Source: Ecdyonurus torrentis (Eukaryota > Arthropoda > Insecta > Ephemeroptera > Heptageniidae). From it: a stretch of DNA of 64,000 nt. The position numbers were made by a program, and so were the translations under genes. Position 1 is the first letter of the stretch; every line of letters begins with the position of its first letter. The notes below the pieces were generated by a model. The model ran no database searches and was not told the origin of the DNA. It worked only from the letters and a program-made list of their open reading frames with translations. Of this stretch, positions 20,193-35,200 are shown one piece after another. The stretch covers positions 114,001 to 178,000 of the forward strand of contig CASGGR010000043.1 of the NCBI GenBank assembly GCA_949318235.1, in the 5' to 3' direction.

Positions 20193-23144
20193 ATGAAACA
20201 AAGTTTCTATTTCAAGAACCAAATGTTATTGAATGATAAAAATCATACTTTTTACACGATTAAAACTAGTTGTGATGATTTCTCAAAAACTAAGAATGCT
20301 ACAGACTTACTATTTTACTCAAAACATAGCTTTTTCAATTCTCTACAAAAAAGATGTCTTCAACTTTTTTGCTCCGACGCATACTTTTTGGGTTATTGAC
20401 AATTATAGTTTTCACTCATCATGTAGCCAAACCAAGTCATGAAACAAAGTTTCTATTTCAAGAACCAAATGTTATTGAATGATAAAAATCATACTTTTTA
20501 CACGATTAAAACTAGTTTTGATGATTTCTCAGAAACTAAGAATGCTACAGACTTACTATTTAACTCAAAACATAGCTTTTTCAATTCTCTACAAAAAAGA
20601 TGTCTTGAACTTTTTTGTTTCGACGCATACTTTTTGGGTTATTGACAATTTTAGTTTTCACTCATCATGTAGCCAAACCGAGTCATGAAACAAAGTTTCT
20701 ATTTCAAGAACCAAATGTTATTGAATGATAAAAATCATACTTTTTACACGATTAAAACTAGTTTTGATGATTTCTCAGAAACTAAGAATGCTACAGACAT
20801 CAAATTCAACTCAAAACATAGCTTTTTCAATTCTCTACAAAAAAGATGTCTTGAACTTTTTTGCTCCGACGCATACTTTTTGGGTTATTGACAATTTTAG
20901 TTTTCACTCATCATGTAGCCAAACCAAGTCATGAAACAAAGTTTTTATTTCAAGAACCAAATGTTATTGAATGATAAAAATCATACTTTTTACACGATTA
21001 AAACTAGTTTTGATGATTTCTCAAAAACTAAGAATGCTACAGACTTACTATTTTACTCAAAACATAGCTTTTTCAATTCTCTACAAAAAAGATGTCTTGA
21101 ACTTTTTTGCTCCGACGCATACTTTTTGGGTTATTGACAATTTTAGTTTTCACTCATCATGTAGCCAAACCGAGTCATGAAACAAAGTTTCTATTTCAAG
21201 AACCAAATGTTATTGAATGATAAAAATCATACTTTTTACACGATTAAAACTAGTTTTGATGATTTCTCAGAAACTAAGAATGCTACAGACTTACTATTTA
21301 ACTCAAAACATAGCTTTTTTAATTCTCTACAAAAAAGATGTCTTGAACTTTTTTGCTCCGACGCATACTTTTTGGGTTATTGACAATTATAGTTTTCACT
21401 CATCATGTAGCCAAACCAAGTCATGAAACAAAGTTTCTATTTCAAGAACCAAATGTTATTGAATGATAAAAATCATACTTTTTACACGATTAAAACTAGT
21501 TTTGATGATTTCTCAGAAACTAAGAATGCTACAGACATCAAATTCGACTCAAAACATAGCTTTTTCAATTCTCTACAAAAAAGATGTCTTGAACTTTTTT
21601 GCTCCGACGCATACTTTTTGGGTTATTGACAATTTTAGTTTTCACTCATCATGTAGCCAAACCAAGTCATGAAACAAAGTTTTTATTTCAAGAACCAAAT
21701 GTTATTGAATGATAAAAATCATACTTTTTACACGATTAAAACTAGTTTTGATGATTTCTCAGAAACTAAGAATGCTACAGACATCAAATTCAACTCAAAA
21801 CATAGCTTTTTCAATTCTCTACAAAAAAGATGTCTTGAACTTTTTTGCTCCGACGCATACTTTTTGGGTTATTGACAATTATAGTTTTCACTCATCATGT
21901 AGCCAAACCAAGTCATGAAACAAAGTTTCTATTTCAAGAACCAAATGTTATTGAATGATAAAAATCATACTTTTTACACGATTAAAACTAGTTGTGATGA
22001 TTTCTCAAAAACTAAGAATGCTACAGACTTACTATTTTACTCAAAACATAGCTTTTTCAATTCTCTACAAAAAAGATGTCTTCAACTTTTTTGCTCCGAC
22101 GCATACTTTTTGGGTTATTGACAATTATAGTTTTCACTCATCATGTAGCCAAACCAAGTCATGAAACAAAGTTTCTATTTCAAGAACCAAATGTTATTGA
22201 ATGATAAAAATCATACTTTTTACACGATTAAAACTAGTTTTGATGATTTCTCAGAAACTAAGAATGCTACAGACTTACTATTTAACTCAAAACATAGCTT
22301 TTTCAATTCTCTACAAAAAAGATGTCTTGAACTTTTTTGTTTCGACGCATACTTTTTGGGTTATTGACAATTTTAGTTTTCACTCATCATGTAGCCAAAC
22401 CGAGTCATGAAACAAAGTTTCTATTTCAAGAACCAAATGTTATTGAATGATAAAAATCATACTTTTTACACGATTAAAACTAGTTTTGATGATTTCTCAG
22501 AAACTAAGAATGCTACAGACATCAAATTCAACTCAAAACATAGCTTTTTCAATTCTCTACAAAAAAGATGTCTTGAACTTTTTTGCTCCGACGCATACTT
22601 TTTGGGTTATTGACAATTTTAGTTTTCACTCATCATGTAGCCAAACCAAGTCATGAAACAAAGTTTTTATTTCAAGAACCAAATGTTATTGAATGATAAA
22701 AATCATACTTTTTACACGATTAAAACTAGTTTTGATGATTTCTCAAAAACTAAGAATGCTACAGACTTACTATTTTACTCAAAACATAGCTTTTTCAATT
22801 CTCTACAAAAAAGATGTCTTGAACTTTTTTGCTCCGACGCATACTTTTTGGGTTATTGACAATTTTAGTTTTCACTCATCATGTAGCCAAACCGAGTCAT
22901 GAAACAAAGTTTCTATTTCAAGAACCAAATGTTATTGAATGATAAAAATCATACTTTTTACACGATTAAAACTAGTTTTGATGATTTCTCAGAAACTAAG
23001 AATGCTACAGACTTACTATTTAACTCAAAACATAGCTTTTTTAATTCTCTACAAAAAAGATGTCTTGAACTTTTTTGCTCCGACGCATACTTTTTGGGTT
23101 ATTGACAATTTTAGTTTTCACTCATCATGTAGCCAAACCAAGTC
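20193..23144 (+). repeat. 7-monomer tandem duplication (1,722-bp period), second copy incomplete
   Basis: 5 6 7 3 10 9 2 at 20193-21914 is followed by 5 6 7 3 h10/1 at 21915-23144. The second copy ends in an M10/M1 hybrid at 22899 (p144 T but p213 T), followed by M3. The same seven-type order recurs at 32985-34706. Confidence 0.78.
22899..23144 (+). repeat. Hybrid monomer M10/M1
   Basis: Block T/A/C/T/T with p94 G, p124 A, p144 T is M10; p213 T and p242 A, with M3 following, is M1. The left neighbour M3 fits M10. The switch lies between p144 and p213. Single copy in the window. Confidence 0.78.
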
Positions 23145-23636
23145 ATGAAACAAAGTTTTTATTTCAAGAACCAAATGTTATTGAATGATAAAAATCATAC
23201 TTTTTACACGATTAAAACTAGTTTTGATGATTTCTCAAAAACTAAGAATGCTACAGACTTACTATTTTACTCAAAACATAGCTTTTTCAATTCTCTACAA
23301 AAAAGATGTCTTGAACTTTTTTGCTCCGACGCATACTTTTTGGGTTATTGACAATTTTAGTTTTCACTCATCATGTAGCCAAACCGAGTCATGAAACAAA
23401 GTTTCTATTTCAAGAACCAAATGTTATTGAATGATAAAAATCATACTTTTTACACGATTAAAACTAGTTTTGATGATTTCTCAGAAACTAAGAATGCTAC
23501 AGACATCAAATTCAACTCAAAACATAGCTTTTTCAATTCTCTACAAAAAAGATGTCTTGAACTTTTTTGCTCCGACGCATACTTTTTGGGTTATTGACAA
23601 TTATAGTTTTCACTCATCATGTAGCCAAACCAAGTC

Positions 23637-26600
23637 ATGAAACAAAGTTTCTATTTCAAGAACCAAATGTTATTGAATGATAAAAATCATACTTTTTACA
23701 CGATTAAAATTAGTTGTGATGATTTCTCAAAAACTAAGAATGCTACAGACTTACTATTTTACTCAAAACATAGCTTTTTCAATTCTCTACAAAAAAGATG
23801 TCTTCAACTTTTTTGCTCCGACGCATACTTTTTGGGTTATTGACAATTATAGTTTTCACTCATCATGTAGCCAAACCAAGTCATGAAACAAAGTTTCTAT
23901 TTCAAGAACCAAATGTTATTGAATGATAAAAATCATACTTTTTACACGATTAAAACTAGTTTTGATGATTTCTCAGAAACTAAGAATGCTACAGACTTAC
24001 TATTTAACTCAAAACATAGCTTTTTCAATTCTCTACAAAAAAGATGTCTTGAACTTTTTTGTTTCGACGCATACTTTTTGGGTTATTGACAATTTTAGTT
24101 TTCACTCATCATGTAGCCAAACCGAGTCATGAAACAAAGTTTCTATTTCAAGAACCAAATGTTATTGAATGATAAAAATCATACTTTTTACACGATTAAA
24201 ACTAGTTTTAATGATTTCTCAAAAACTAAGAATGCTACAGACTTACTATTTTACTCAAAACATAGCTTTTTCAATTCTCTACAAAAAAGATGTCTTGAAC
24301 TTTTTTGCTCCGACGCATACTTTTTGGGTTATTGACAATTTTAGTTTTCACTCATCATGTAGCCAAACCGAGTCATGAAACAAAGTTTCTATTTCAAGAA
24401 CCAAATGTTATTGAATGATAAAAATCATACTTTTTACACGATTAAAACTAGTTTTGATGATTTCTCAGAAACTAAGAATGCTACAGACATCAAATTCAAC
24501 TCAAAACATAGCTTTTTCAATTCTCTACAAAAAAGATGTCTTGAACTTTTTTGCTCCGACGCATACTTTTTGGGTTATTGACAATTATAGTTTTCACTCA
24601 TCATGTAGCCAAACCAAGTCATGAAACAAAGTTTCTATTTCAAGAACCAAATGTTATTGAATGATAAAAATCATACTTTTTACACGATTAAAATTAGTTG
24701 TGATGATTTCTCAAAAACTAAGAATGCTACAGACTTACTATTTTACTCAAAACATAGCTTTTTCAATTCTCTACAAAAAAGATGTCTTCAACTTTTTTGC
24801 TCCGACGCATACTTTTTGGGTTATTGACAATTATAGTTTTCACTCATCATGTAGCCAAACCAAGTCATGAAACAAAGTTTCTATTTCAAGAACCAAATGT
24901 TATTGAATGATAAAAATCATACTTTTTACACGATTAAAACTAGTTTTGATGATTTCTCAGAAACTAAGAATGCTACAGACTTACTATTTAACTCAAAACA
25001 TAGCTTTTTCAATTCTCTACAAAAAAGATGTCTTGAACTTTTTTGTTTCGACGCATACTTTTTGGGTTATTGACAATTTTAGTTTTCACTCATCATGTAG
25101 CCAAACCGAGTCATGAAACAAAGTTTCTATTTCAAGAACCAAATGTTATTGAATGATAAAAATCATACTTTTTACACGATTAAAACTAGTTTTGATGATT
25201 TCTCAGAAACTAAGAATGCTACAGACATCAAATTCAACTCAAAACATAGCTTTTTCAATTCTCTACAAAAAAGATGTCTTGAACTTTTTTGCTCCGACGC
25301 ATACTTTTTGGGTTATTGACAATTTTAGTTTTCACTCATCATGTAGCCAAACCAAGTCATGAAACAAAGTTTTTATTTCAAGAACCAAATGTTATTGAAT
25401 GATAAAAATCATACTTTTTACACGATTAAAACTAGTTTTGATGATTTCTCAAAAACTAAGAATGCTACAGACTTACTATTTTACTCAAAACATAGCTTTT
25501 TCAATTCTCTACAAAAAAGATGTCTTGAACTTTTTTGCTCCGACGCATACTTTTTGGGTTATTGACAATTTTAGTTTTCACTCATCATGTAGCCAAACCG
25601 AGTCATGAAACAAAGTTTCTATTTCAAGAACCAAATGTTATTGAATGATAAAAATCATACTTTTTACACGATTAAAACTAGTTTTGATGATTTCTCAGAA
25701 ACTAAGAATGCTACAGACTTACTATTTAACTCAAAACATAGCTTTTTTAATTCTCTACAAAAAAGATGTCTTGAACTTTTTTGCTCCGACGCATACTTTT
25801 TGGGTTATTGACAATTATAGTTTTCACTCATCATGTAGCCAAACCAAGTCATGAAACAAAGTTTCTATTTCAAGAACCAAATGTTATTGAATGATAAAAA
25901 TCATACTTTTTACACGATTAAAACTAGTTTTGATGATTTCTCAGAAACTAAGAATGCTACAGACATCAAATTCGACTCAAAACATAGCTTTTTCAATTCT
26001 CTACAAAAAAGATGTCTTGAACTTTTTTGCTCCGACGCATACTTTTTGGGTTATTGACAATTTTAGTTTTCACTCATCATGTAGCCAAACCAAGTCATGA
26101 AACAAAGTTTTTATTTCAAGAACCAAATGTTATTGAATGATAAAAATCATACTTTTTACACGATTAAAACTAGTTTTGATGATTTCTCAGAAACTAAGAA
26201 TGCTACAGACATCAAATTCAACTCAAAACATAGCTTTTTCAATTCTCTACAAAAAAGATGTCTTGAACTTTTTTGCTCCGACGCATACTTTTTGGGTTAT
26301 TGACAATTATAGTTTTCACTCATCATGTAGCCAAACCAAGTCATGAAACAAAGTTTCTATTTCAAGAACCAAATGTTATTGAATGATAAAAATCATACTT
26401 TTTACACGATTAAAACTAGTTGTGATGATTTCTCAAAAACTAAGAATGCTACAGACTTACTATTTTACTCAAAACATAGCTTTTTCAATTCTCTACAAAA
26501 AAGATGTCTTGAACTTTTTTGCTCCGACGCATACTTTTTGGGTTATTGACAATTTTAGTTTTCACTCATCATGTAGCCAAACCAAGTCATGAAACAAAGT

Positions 26601-27818
26601 TTTTATTTCAAGAACCAAATGTTATTGAATGATAAAAATCATACTTTTTACACGATTAAAACTAGTTTTGATGATTTCTCAGAAACTAAGAATGCTACAG
26701 ACATCAAATTCAACTCAAAACATAGCTTTTTCAATTCTCTACAAAAAAGATGTCTTGAACTTTTTTGCTCCGACGCATACTTTTTGGGTTATTGACAATT
26801 ATAGTTTTCACTCATCATGTAGCCAAACCAAGTCATGAAACAAAGTTTCTATTTCAAGAACCAAATGTTATTGAATGATAAAAATCATACTTTTTACACG
26901 ATTAAAACTAGTTGTGATGATTTCTCAAAAACTAAGAATGCTACAGACTTACTATTTTACTCAAAACATAGCTTTTTCAATTCTCTACAAAAAAGATGTC
27001 TTGAACTTTTTTGCTCCGACGCATACTTTTTGGGTTATTGACAATTTTAGTTTTCACTCATCATGTAGCCAAACCAAGTCATGAAACAAAGTTTTTATTT
27101 CAAGAACCAAATGTTATTGAATGATAAAAATCATACTTTTTACACGATTAAAACTAGTTTTGATGATTTCTCAAAAACTAAGAATGCTACAGACTTACTA
27201 TTTTACTCAAAACATAGCTTTTTCAATTCTCTACAAAAAAGATGTCTTGAACTTTTTTGTTTCGACGCATACTTTTTGGGTTATTGACAATTTTAGTTTT
27301 CACTCATCATGTAGCCAAACCGAGTCATGAAACAAAGTTTCTATTTCAAGAACCAAATGTTATTGAATGATAAAAATCATACTTTTTACACGATTAAAAC
27401 TAGTTTTGATGATTTCTCAGAAACTAAGAATGCTACAGACATCAAATTCAACTCAAAACATAGCTTTTTCAATTCTCTACAAAAAAGATGTCTTGAACTT
27501 TTTTGCTCCGACGCATACTTTTTGGGTTATTGACAATTTTAGTTTTCACTCATCATGTAGCCAAACCAAGTCATGAAACAAAGTTTTTATTTCAAGAACC
27601 AAATGTTATTGAATGATAAAAATCATACTTTTTACACGATTAAAACTAGTTTTGATGATTTCTCAAAAACTAAGAATGCTACAGACTTACTATTTTACTC
27701 AAAACATAGCTTTTTCAATTCTCTACAAAAAAGATGTCTTGAACTTTTTTGCTCCGACGCATACTTTTTGGGTTATTGACAATTTTAGTTTTCACTCATC
27801 ATGTAGCCAAACCGAGTC
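23637..27818 (+). repeat. 17-monomer block B3, copy of B1 (offset 19,680 bp)
   Basis: Same 17-type order and rare markers: p74 T at 23637 and 24621, the p82 A hybrid at 24129, the M3/M6 hybrid at 27081. It is preceded by M3-M4 like B1 and followed by 8 4 1 3 4, also like B1. After that it differs: a standard M5 at 29049 instead of the M5/M1 hybrid found after B1 and B2. Confidence 0.87.
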
Positions 27819-30800
27819 ATGAAACAAAGTTTCTATTTCAAGAACCAAATGTTATTGAATGATAAAAATCATACTTTTTACACGATTAAAACTAGTTTTG
27901 ATGATTTCTCAGAAACTAAGAATGCTACAGACATCAAATTCAACTCAAAACATAGCTTTTTTAATTCTCTACAAAAAAGATGTCTTGAACTTTTTTGCTC
28001 CGACGCATACTTTTTGGGTTATTGACAATTATAGTTTTCACTCATCATGTAGCCAAACCAAGTCATGAAACAAAGTTTCTATTTCAAGAACCAAATGTTA
28101 TTGAATGATAAAAATCATACTTTTTACACGATTAAAACTAGTTTTGATGATTTCTCAGAAACTAAGAATGCTACAGACATCAAATTCAACTCAAAACATA
28201 GCTTTTTCAATTCTCTACAAAAAAGATGTCTTGAACTTTTTTGCTCCGACGCATACTTTTTGGGTTATTGACAATTATAGTTTTCACTCATCATGTAGCC
28301 AAACCAAGTCATGAAACAAAGTTTCTATTTCAAGAACCAAATGTTATTGAATGATAAAAATCATACTTTTTACACGATTAAAACTAGTTGTGATGATTTC
28401 TCAAAAACTAAGAATGCTACAGACTTACTATTTTACTCAAAACATAGCTTTTTCAATTCTCTACAAAAAAGATGTCTTGAACTTTTTTGCTCCGACGCAT
28501 ACTTTTTGGGTTATTGACAATTTTAGTTTTCACTCATCATGTAGCCAAACCAAGTCATGAAACAAAGTTTTTATTTCAAGAACCAAATGTTATTGAATGA
28601 TAAAAATCATACTTTTTACACGATTAAAACTAGTTTTGATGATTTCTCAAAAACTAAGAATGCTACAGACTTACTATTTTACTCAAAACATAGCTTTTTC
28701 AATTCTCTACAAAAAAGATGTCTTGAACTTTTTTGCTCCGACGCATACTTTTTGGGTTATTGACAATTTTAGTTTTCACTCATCATGTAGCCAAACCGAG
28801 TCATGAAACAAAGTTTCTATTTCAAGAACCAAATGTTATTGAATGATAAAAATCATACTTTTTACACGATTAAAACTAGTTTTGATGATTTCTCAGAAAC
28901 TAAGAATGCTACAGACATCAAATTCAACTCAAAACATAGCTTTTTCAATTCTCTACAAAAAAGATGTCTTGAACTTTTTTGCTCCGACGCATACTTTTTG
29001 GGTTATTGACAATTATAGTTTTCACTCATCATGTAGCCAAACCAAGTCATGAAACAAAGTTTCTATTTCAAGAACCAAATGTTATTGAATGATAAAAATC
29101 ATACTTTTTACACGATTAAAACTAGTTGTGATGATTTCTCAAAAACTAAGAATGCTACAGACTTACTATTTTACTCAAAACATAGCTTTTTCAATTCTCT
29201 ACAAAAAAGATGTCTTCAACTTTTTTGCTCCGACGCATACTTTTTGGGTTATTGACAATTATAGTTTTCACTCATCATGTAGCCAAACCAAGTCATGAAA
29301 CAAAGTTTCTATTTCAAGAACCAAATGTTATTGAATGATAAAAATCATACTTTTTACACGATTAAAACTAGTTTTGATGATTTCTCAGAAACTAAGAATG
29401 CTACAGACTTACTATTTAACTCAAAACATAGCTTTTTCAATTCTCTACAAAAAAGATGTCTTGAACTTTTTTGTTTCGACGCATACTTTTTGGGTTATTG
29501 ACAATTTTAGTTTTCACTCATCATGTAGCCAAACCGAGTCATGAAACAAAGTTTCTATTTCAAGAACCAAATGTTATTGAATGATAAAAATCATACTTTT
29601 TACACGATTAAAACTAGTTTTGATGATTTCTCAGAAACTAAGAATGCTACAGACATCAAATTCAACTCAAAACATAGCTTTTTCAATTCTCTACAAAAAA
29701 GATGTCTTGAACTTTTTTGCTCCGACGCATACTTTTTGGGTTATTGACAATTTTAGTTTTCACTCATCATGTAGCCAAACCAAGTCATGAAACAAAGTTT
29801 TTATTTCAAGAACCAAATGTTATTGAATGATAAAAATCATACTTTTTACACGATTAAAACTAGTTTTGATGATTTCTCAAAAACTAAGAATGCTACAGAC
29901 TTACTATTTTACTCAAAACATAGCTTTTTCAATTCTCTACAAAAAAGATGTCTTGAACTTTTTTGCTCCGACGCATACTTTTTGGGTTATTGACAATTTT
30001 AGTTTTCACTCATCATGTAGCCAAACCGAGTCATGAAACAAAGTTTCTATTTCAAGAACCAAATGTTATTGAATGATAAAAATCATACTTTTTACACGAT
30101 TAAAACTAGTTTTGATGATTTCTCAGAAACTAAGAATGCTACAGACATCAAATTCAACTCAAAACATAGCTTTTTTAATTCTCTACAAAAAAGATGTCTT
30201 GAACTTTTTTGCTCCGACGCATACTTTTTGGGTTATTGACAATTATAGTTTTCACTCATCATGTAGCCAAACCAAGTCATGAAACAAAGTTTCTATTTCA
30301 AGAACCAAATGTTATTGAATGATAAAAATCATACTTTTTACACGATTAAAACTAGTTTTGATGATTTCTCAGAAACTAAGAATGCTACAGACATCAAATT
30401 CAACTCAAAACATAGCTTTTTCAATTCTCTACAAAAAAGATGTCTTGAACTTTTTTGCTCCGACGCATACTTTTTGGGTTATTGACAATTATAGTTTTCA
30501 CTCATCATGTAGCCAAACCAAGTCATGAAACAAAGTTTCTATTTCAAGAACCAAATGTTATTGAATGATAAAAATCATACTTTTTACACGATTAAAACTA
30601 GTTGTGATGATTTCTCAAAAACTAAGAATGCTACAGACTTACTATTTTACTCAAAACATAGCTTTTTCAATTCTCTACAAAAAAGATGTCTTGAACTTTT
30701 TTGCTCCGACGCATACTTTTTGGGTTATTGACAATTTTAGTTTTCACTCATCATGTAGCCAAACCAAGTCATGAAACAAAGTTTTTATTTCAAGAACCAA

Positions 30801-32246
30801 ATGTTATTGAATGATAAAAATCATACTTTTTACACGATTAAAACTAGTTTTGATGATTTCTCAAAAACTAAGAATGCTACAGACTTACTATTTTACTCAA
30901 AACATAGCTTTTTCAATTCTCTACAAAAAAGATGTCTTGAACTTTTTTGCTCCGACGCATACTTTTTGGGTTATTGACAATTTTAGTTTTCACTCATCAT
31001 GTAGCCAAACCGAGTCATGAAACAAAGTTTCTATTTCAAGAACCAAATGTTATTGAATGATAAAAATCATACTTTTTACACGATTAAAACTAGTTTTGAT
31101 GATTTCTCAGAAACTAAGAATGCTACAGACATCAAATTCAACTCAAAACATAGCTTTTTCAATTCTCTACAAAAAAGATGTCTTGAACTTTTTTGCTCCG
31201 ACGCATACTTTTTGGGTTATTGACAATTATAGTTTTCACTCATCATGTAGCCAAACCAAGTCATGAAACAAAGTTTCTATTTCAAGAACCAAATGTTATT
31301 GAATGATAAAAATCATACTTTTTACACGATTAAAACTAGTTGTGATGATTTCTCAAAAACTAAGAATGCTACAGACTTACTATTTTACTCAAAACATAGC
31401 TTTTTCAATTCTCTACAAAAAAGATGTCTTCAACTTTTTTGCTCCGACGCATACTTTTTGGGTTATTGACAATTATAGTTTTCACTCATCATGTAGCCAA
31501 ACCAAGTCATGAAACAAAGTTTCTATTTCAAGAACCAAATGTTATTGAATGATAAAAATCATACTTTTTACACGATTAAAACTAGTTTTGATGATTTCTC
31601 AGAAACTAAGAATGCTACAGACTTACTATTTAACTCAAAACATAGCTTTTTCAATTCTCTACAAAAAAGATGTCTTGAACTTTTTTGTTTCGACGCATAC
31701 TTTTTGGGTTATTGACAATTTTAGTTTTCACTCATCATGTAGCCAAACCGAGTCATGAAACAAAGTTTCTATTTCAAGAACCAAATGTTATTGAATGATA
31801 AAAATCATACTTTTTACACGATTAAAACTAGTTTTGATGATTTCTCAGAAACTAAGAATGCTACAGACATCAAATTCAACTCAAAACATAGCTTTTTCAA
31901 TTCTCTACAAAAAAGATGTCTTGAACTTTTTTGCTCCGACGCATACTTTTTGGGTTATTGACAATTTTAGTTTTCACTCATCATGTAGCCAAACCAAGTC
32001 ATGAAACAAAGTTTTTATTTCAAGAACCAAATGTTATTGAATGATAAAAATCATACTTTTTACACGATTAAAACTAGTTTTGATGATTTCTCAAAAACTA
32101 AGAATGCTACAGACTTACTATTTTACTCAAAACATAGCTTTTTCAATTCTCTACAAAAAAGATGTCTTGAACTTTTTTGCTCCGACGCATACTTTTTGGG
32201 TTATTGACAATTTTAGTTTTCACTCATCATGTAGCCAAACCGAGTC
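27819..32246 (+). repeat. 9-monomer tandem duplication (2 x 2,214 bp)
   Basis: The order 8 4 1 3 4 5 6 7 3 occurs at 27819-30032 and again at 30033-32246, and the next unit (32247) is again M8. I saw no difference between the copies at the diagnostic sites. The first five types match the units after B1 and B2. Confidence 0.85.
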
Positions 32247-35200
32247 ATGAAACAAAGTTTCTATTTCAAGAACCAAATGTTATTGAATGATAAAAATCAT
32301 ACTTTTTACACGATTAAAACTAGTTTTGATGATTTCTCAGAAACTAAGAATGCTACAGACATCAAATTCAACTCAAAACATAGCTTTTTTAATTCTCTAC
32401 AAAAAAGATGTCTTGAACTTTTTTGCTCCGACGCATACTTTTTGGGTTATTGACAATTATAGTTTTCACTCATCATGTAGCCAAACCAAGTCATGAAACA
32501 AAGTTTCTATTTCAAGAACCAAATGTTATTGAATGATAAAAATCATACTTTTTACACGATTAAAACTAGTTTTGATGATTTCTCAGAAACTAAGAATGCT
32601 ACAGACATCAAATTCGACTCAAAACATAGCTTTTTCAATTCTCTACAAAAAAGATGTCTTGAACTTTTTTGCTCCGACGCATACTTTTTGGGTTATTGAC
32701 AATTTTAGTTTTCACTCATCATGTAGCCAAACCAAGTCATGAAACAAAGTTTTTATTTCAAGAACCAAATGTTATTGAATGATAAAAATCATACTTTTTA
32801 CACGATTAAAACTAGTTTTGATGATTTCTCAGAAACTAAGAATGCTACAGACATCAAATTCAACTCAAAACATAGCTTTTTCAATTCTCTACAAAAAAGA
32901 TGTCTTGAACTTTTTTGCTCCGACGCATACTTTTTGGGTTATTGACAATTATAGTTTTCACTCATCATGTAGCCAAACCAAGTCATGAAACAAAGTTTCT
33001 ATTTCAAGAACCAAATGTTATTGAATGATAAAAATCATACTTTTTACACGATTAAAACTAGTTGTGATGATTTCTCAAAAACTAAGAATGCTACAGACTT
33101 ACTATTTTACTCAAAACATAGCTTTTTCAATTCTCTACAAAAAAGATGTCTTCAACTTTTTTGCTCCGACGCATACTTTTTGGGTTATTGACAATTATAG
33201 TTTTCACTCATCATGTAGCCAAACCAAGTCATGAAACAAAGTTTCTATTTCAAGAACCAAATGTTATTGAATGATAAAAATCATACTTTTTACACGATTA
33301 AAACTAGTTTTGATGATTTCTCAGAAACTAAGAATGCTACAGACTTACTATTTAACTCAAAACATAGCTTTTTCAATTCTCTACAAAAAAGATGTCTTGA
33401 ACTTTTTTGTTTCGACGCATACTTTTTGGGTTATTGACAATTTTAGTTTTCACTCATCATGTAGCCAAACCGAGTCATGAAACAAAGTTTCTATTTCAAG
33501 AACCAAATGTTATTGAATGATAAAAATCATACTTTTTACACGATTAAAACTAGTTTTGATGATTTCTCAGAAACTAAGAATGCTACAGACATCAAATTCA
33601 ACTCAAAACATAGCTTTTTCAATTCTCTACAAAAAAGATGTCTTGAACTTTTTTGCTCCGACGCATACTTTTTGGGTTATTGACAATTTTAGTTTTCACT
33701 CATCATGTAGCCAAACCAAGTCATGAAACAAAGTTTTTATTTCAAGAACCAAATGTTATTGAATGATAAAAATCATACTTTTTACACGATTAAAACTAGT
33801 TTTGATGATTTCTCAAAAACTAAGAATGCTACAGACTTACTATTTTACTCAAAACATAGCTTTTTCAATTCTCTACAAAAAAGATGTCTTGAACTTTTTT
33901 GCTCCGACGCATACTTTTTGGGTTATTGACAATTTTAGTTTTCACTCATCATGTAGCCAAACCGAGTCATGAAACAAAGTTTCTATTTCAAGAACCAAAT
34001 GTTATTGAATGATAAAAATCATACTTTTTACACGATTAAAACTAGTTTTGATGATTTCTCAGAAACTAAGAATGCTACAGACTTACTATTTAACTCAAAA
34101 CATAGCTTTTTTAATTCTCTACAAAAAAGATGTCTTGAACTTTTTTGCTCCGACGCATACTTTTTGGGTTATTGACAATTATAGTTTTCACTCATCATGT
34201 AGCCAAACCAAGTCATGAAACAAAGTTTCTATTTCAAGAACCAAATGTTATTGAATGATAAAAATCATACTTTTTACACGATTAAAACTAGTTTTGATGA
34301 TTTCTCAGAAACTAAGAATGCTACAGACATCAAATTCGACTCAAAACATAGCTTTTTCAATTCTCTACAAAAAAGATGTCTTGAACTTTTTTGCTCCGAC
34401 GCATACTTTTTGGGTTATTGACAATTTTAGTTTTCACTCATCATGTAGCCAAACCAAGTCATGAAACAAAGTTTTTATTTCAAGAACCAAATGTTATTGA
34501 ATGATAAAAATCATACTTTTTACACGATTAAAACTAGTTTTGATGATTTCTCAGAAACTAAGAATGCTACAGACATCAAATTCAACTCAAAACATAGCTT
34601 TTTCAATTCTCTACAAAAAAGATGTCTTGAACTTTTTTGCTCCGACGCATACTTTTTGGGTTATTGACAATTATAGTTTTCACTCATCATGTAGCCAAAC
34701 CAAGTCATGAAACAAAGTTTCTATTTCAAGAACCAAATGTTATTGAATGATAAAAATCATACTTTTTACACGATTAAAACTAGTTGTGATGATTTCTCAA
34801 AAACTAAGAATGCTACAGACTTACTATTTTACTCAAAACATAGCTTTTTCAATTCTCTACAAAAAAGATGTCTTGAACTTTTTTGCTCCGACGCATACTT
34901 TTTGGGTTATTGACAATTTTAGTTTTCACTCATCATGTAGCCAAACCAAGTCATGAAACAAAGTTTTTATTTCAAGAACCAAATGTTATTGAATGATAAA
35001 AATCATACTTTTTACACGATTAAAACTAGTTTTGATGATTTCTCAGAAACTAAGAATGCTACAGACATCAAATTCAACTCAAAACATAGCTTTTTCAATT
35101 CTCTACAAAAAAGATGTCTTGAACTTTTTTGCTCCGACGCATACTTTTTGGGTTATTGACAATTATAGTTTTCACTCATCATGTAGCCAAACCAAGTCAT

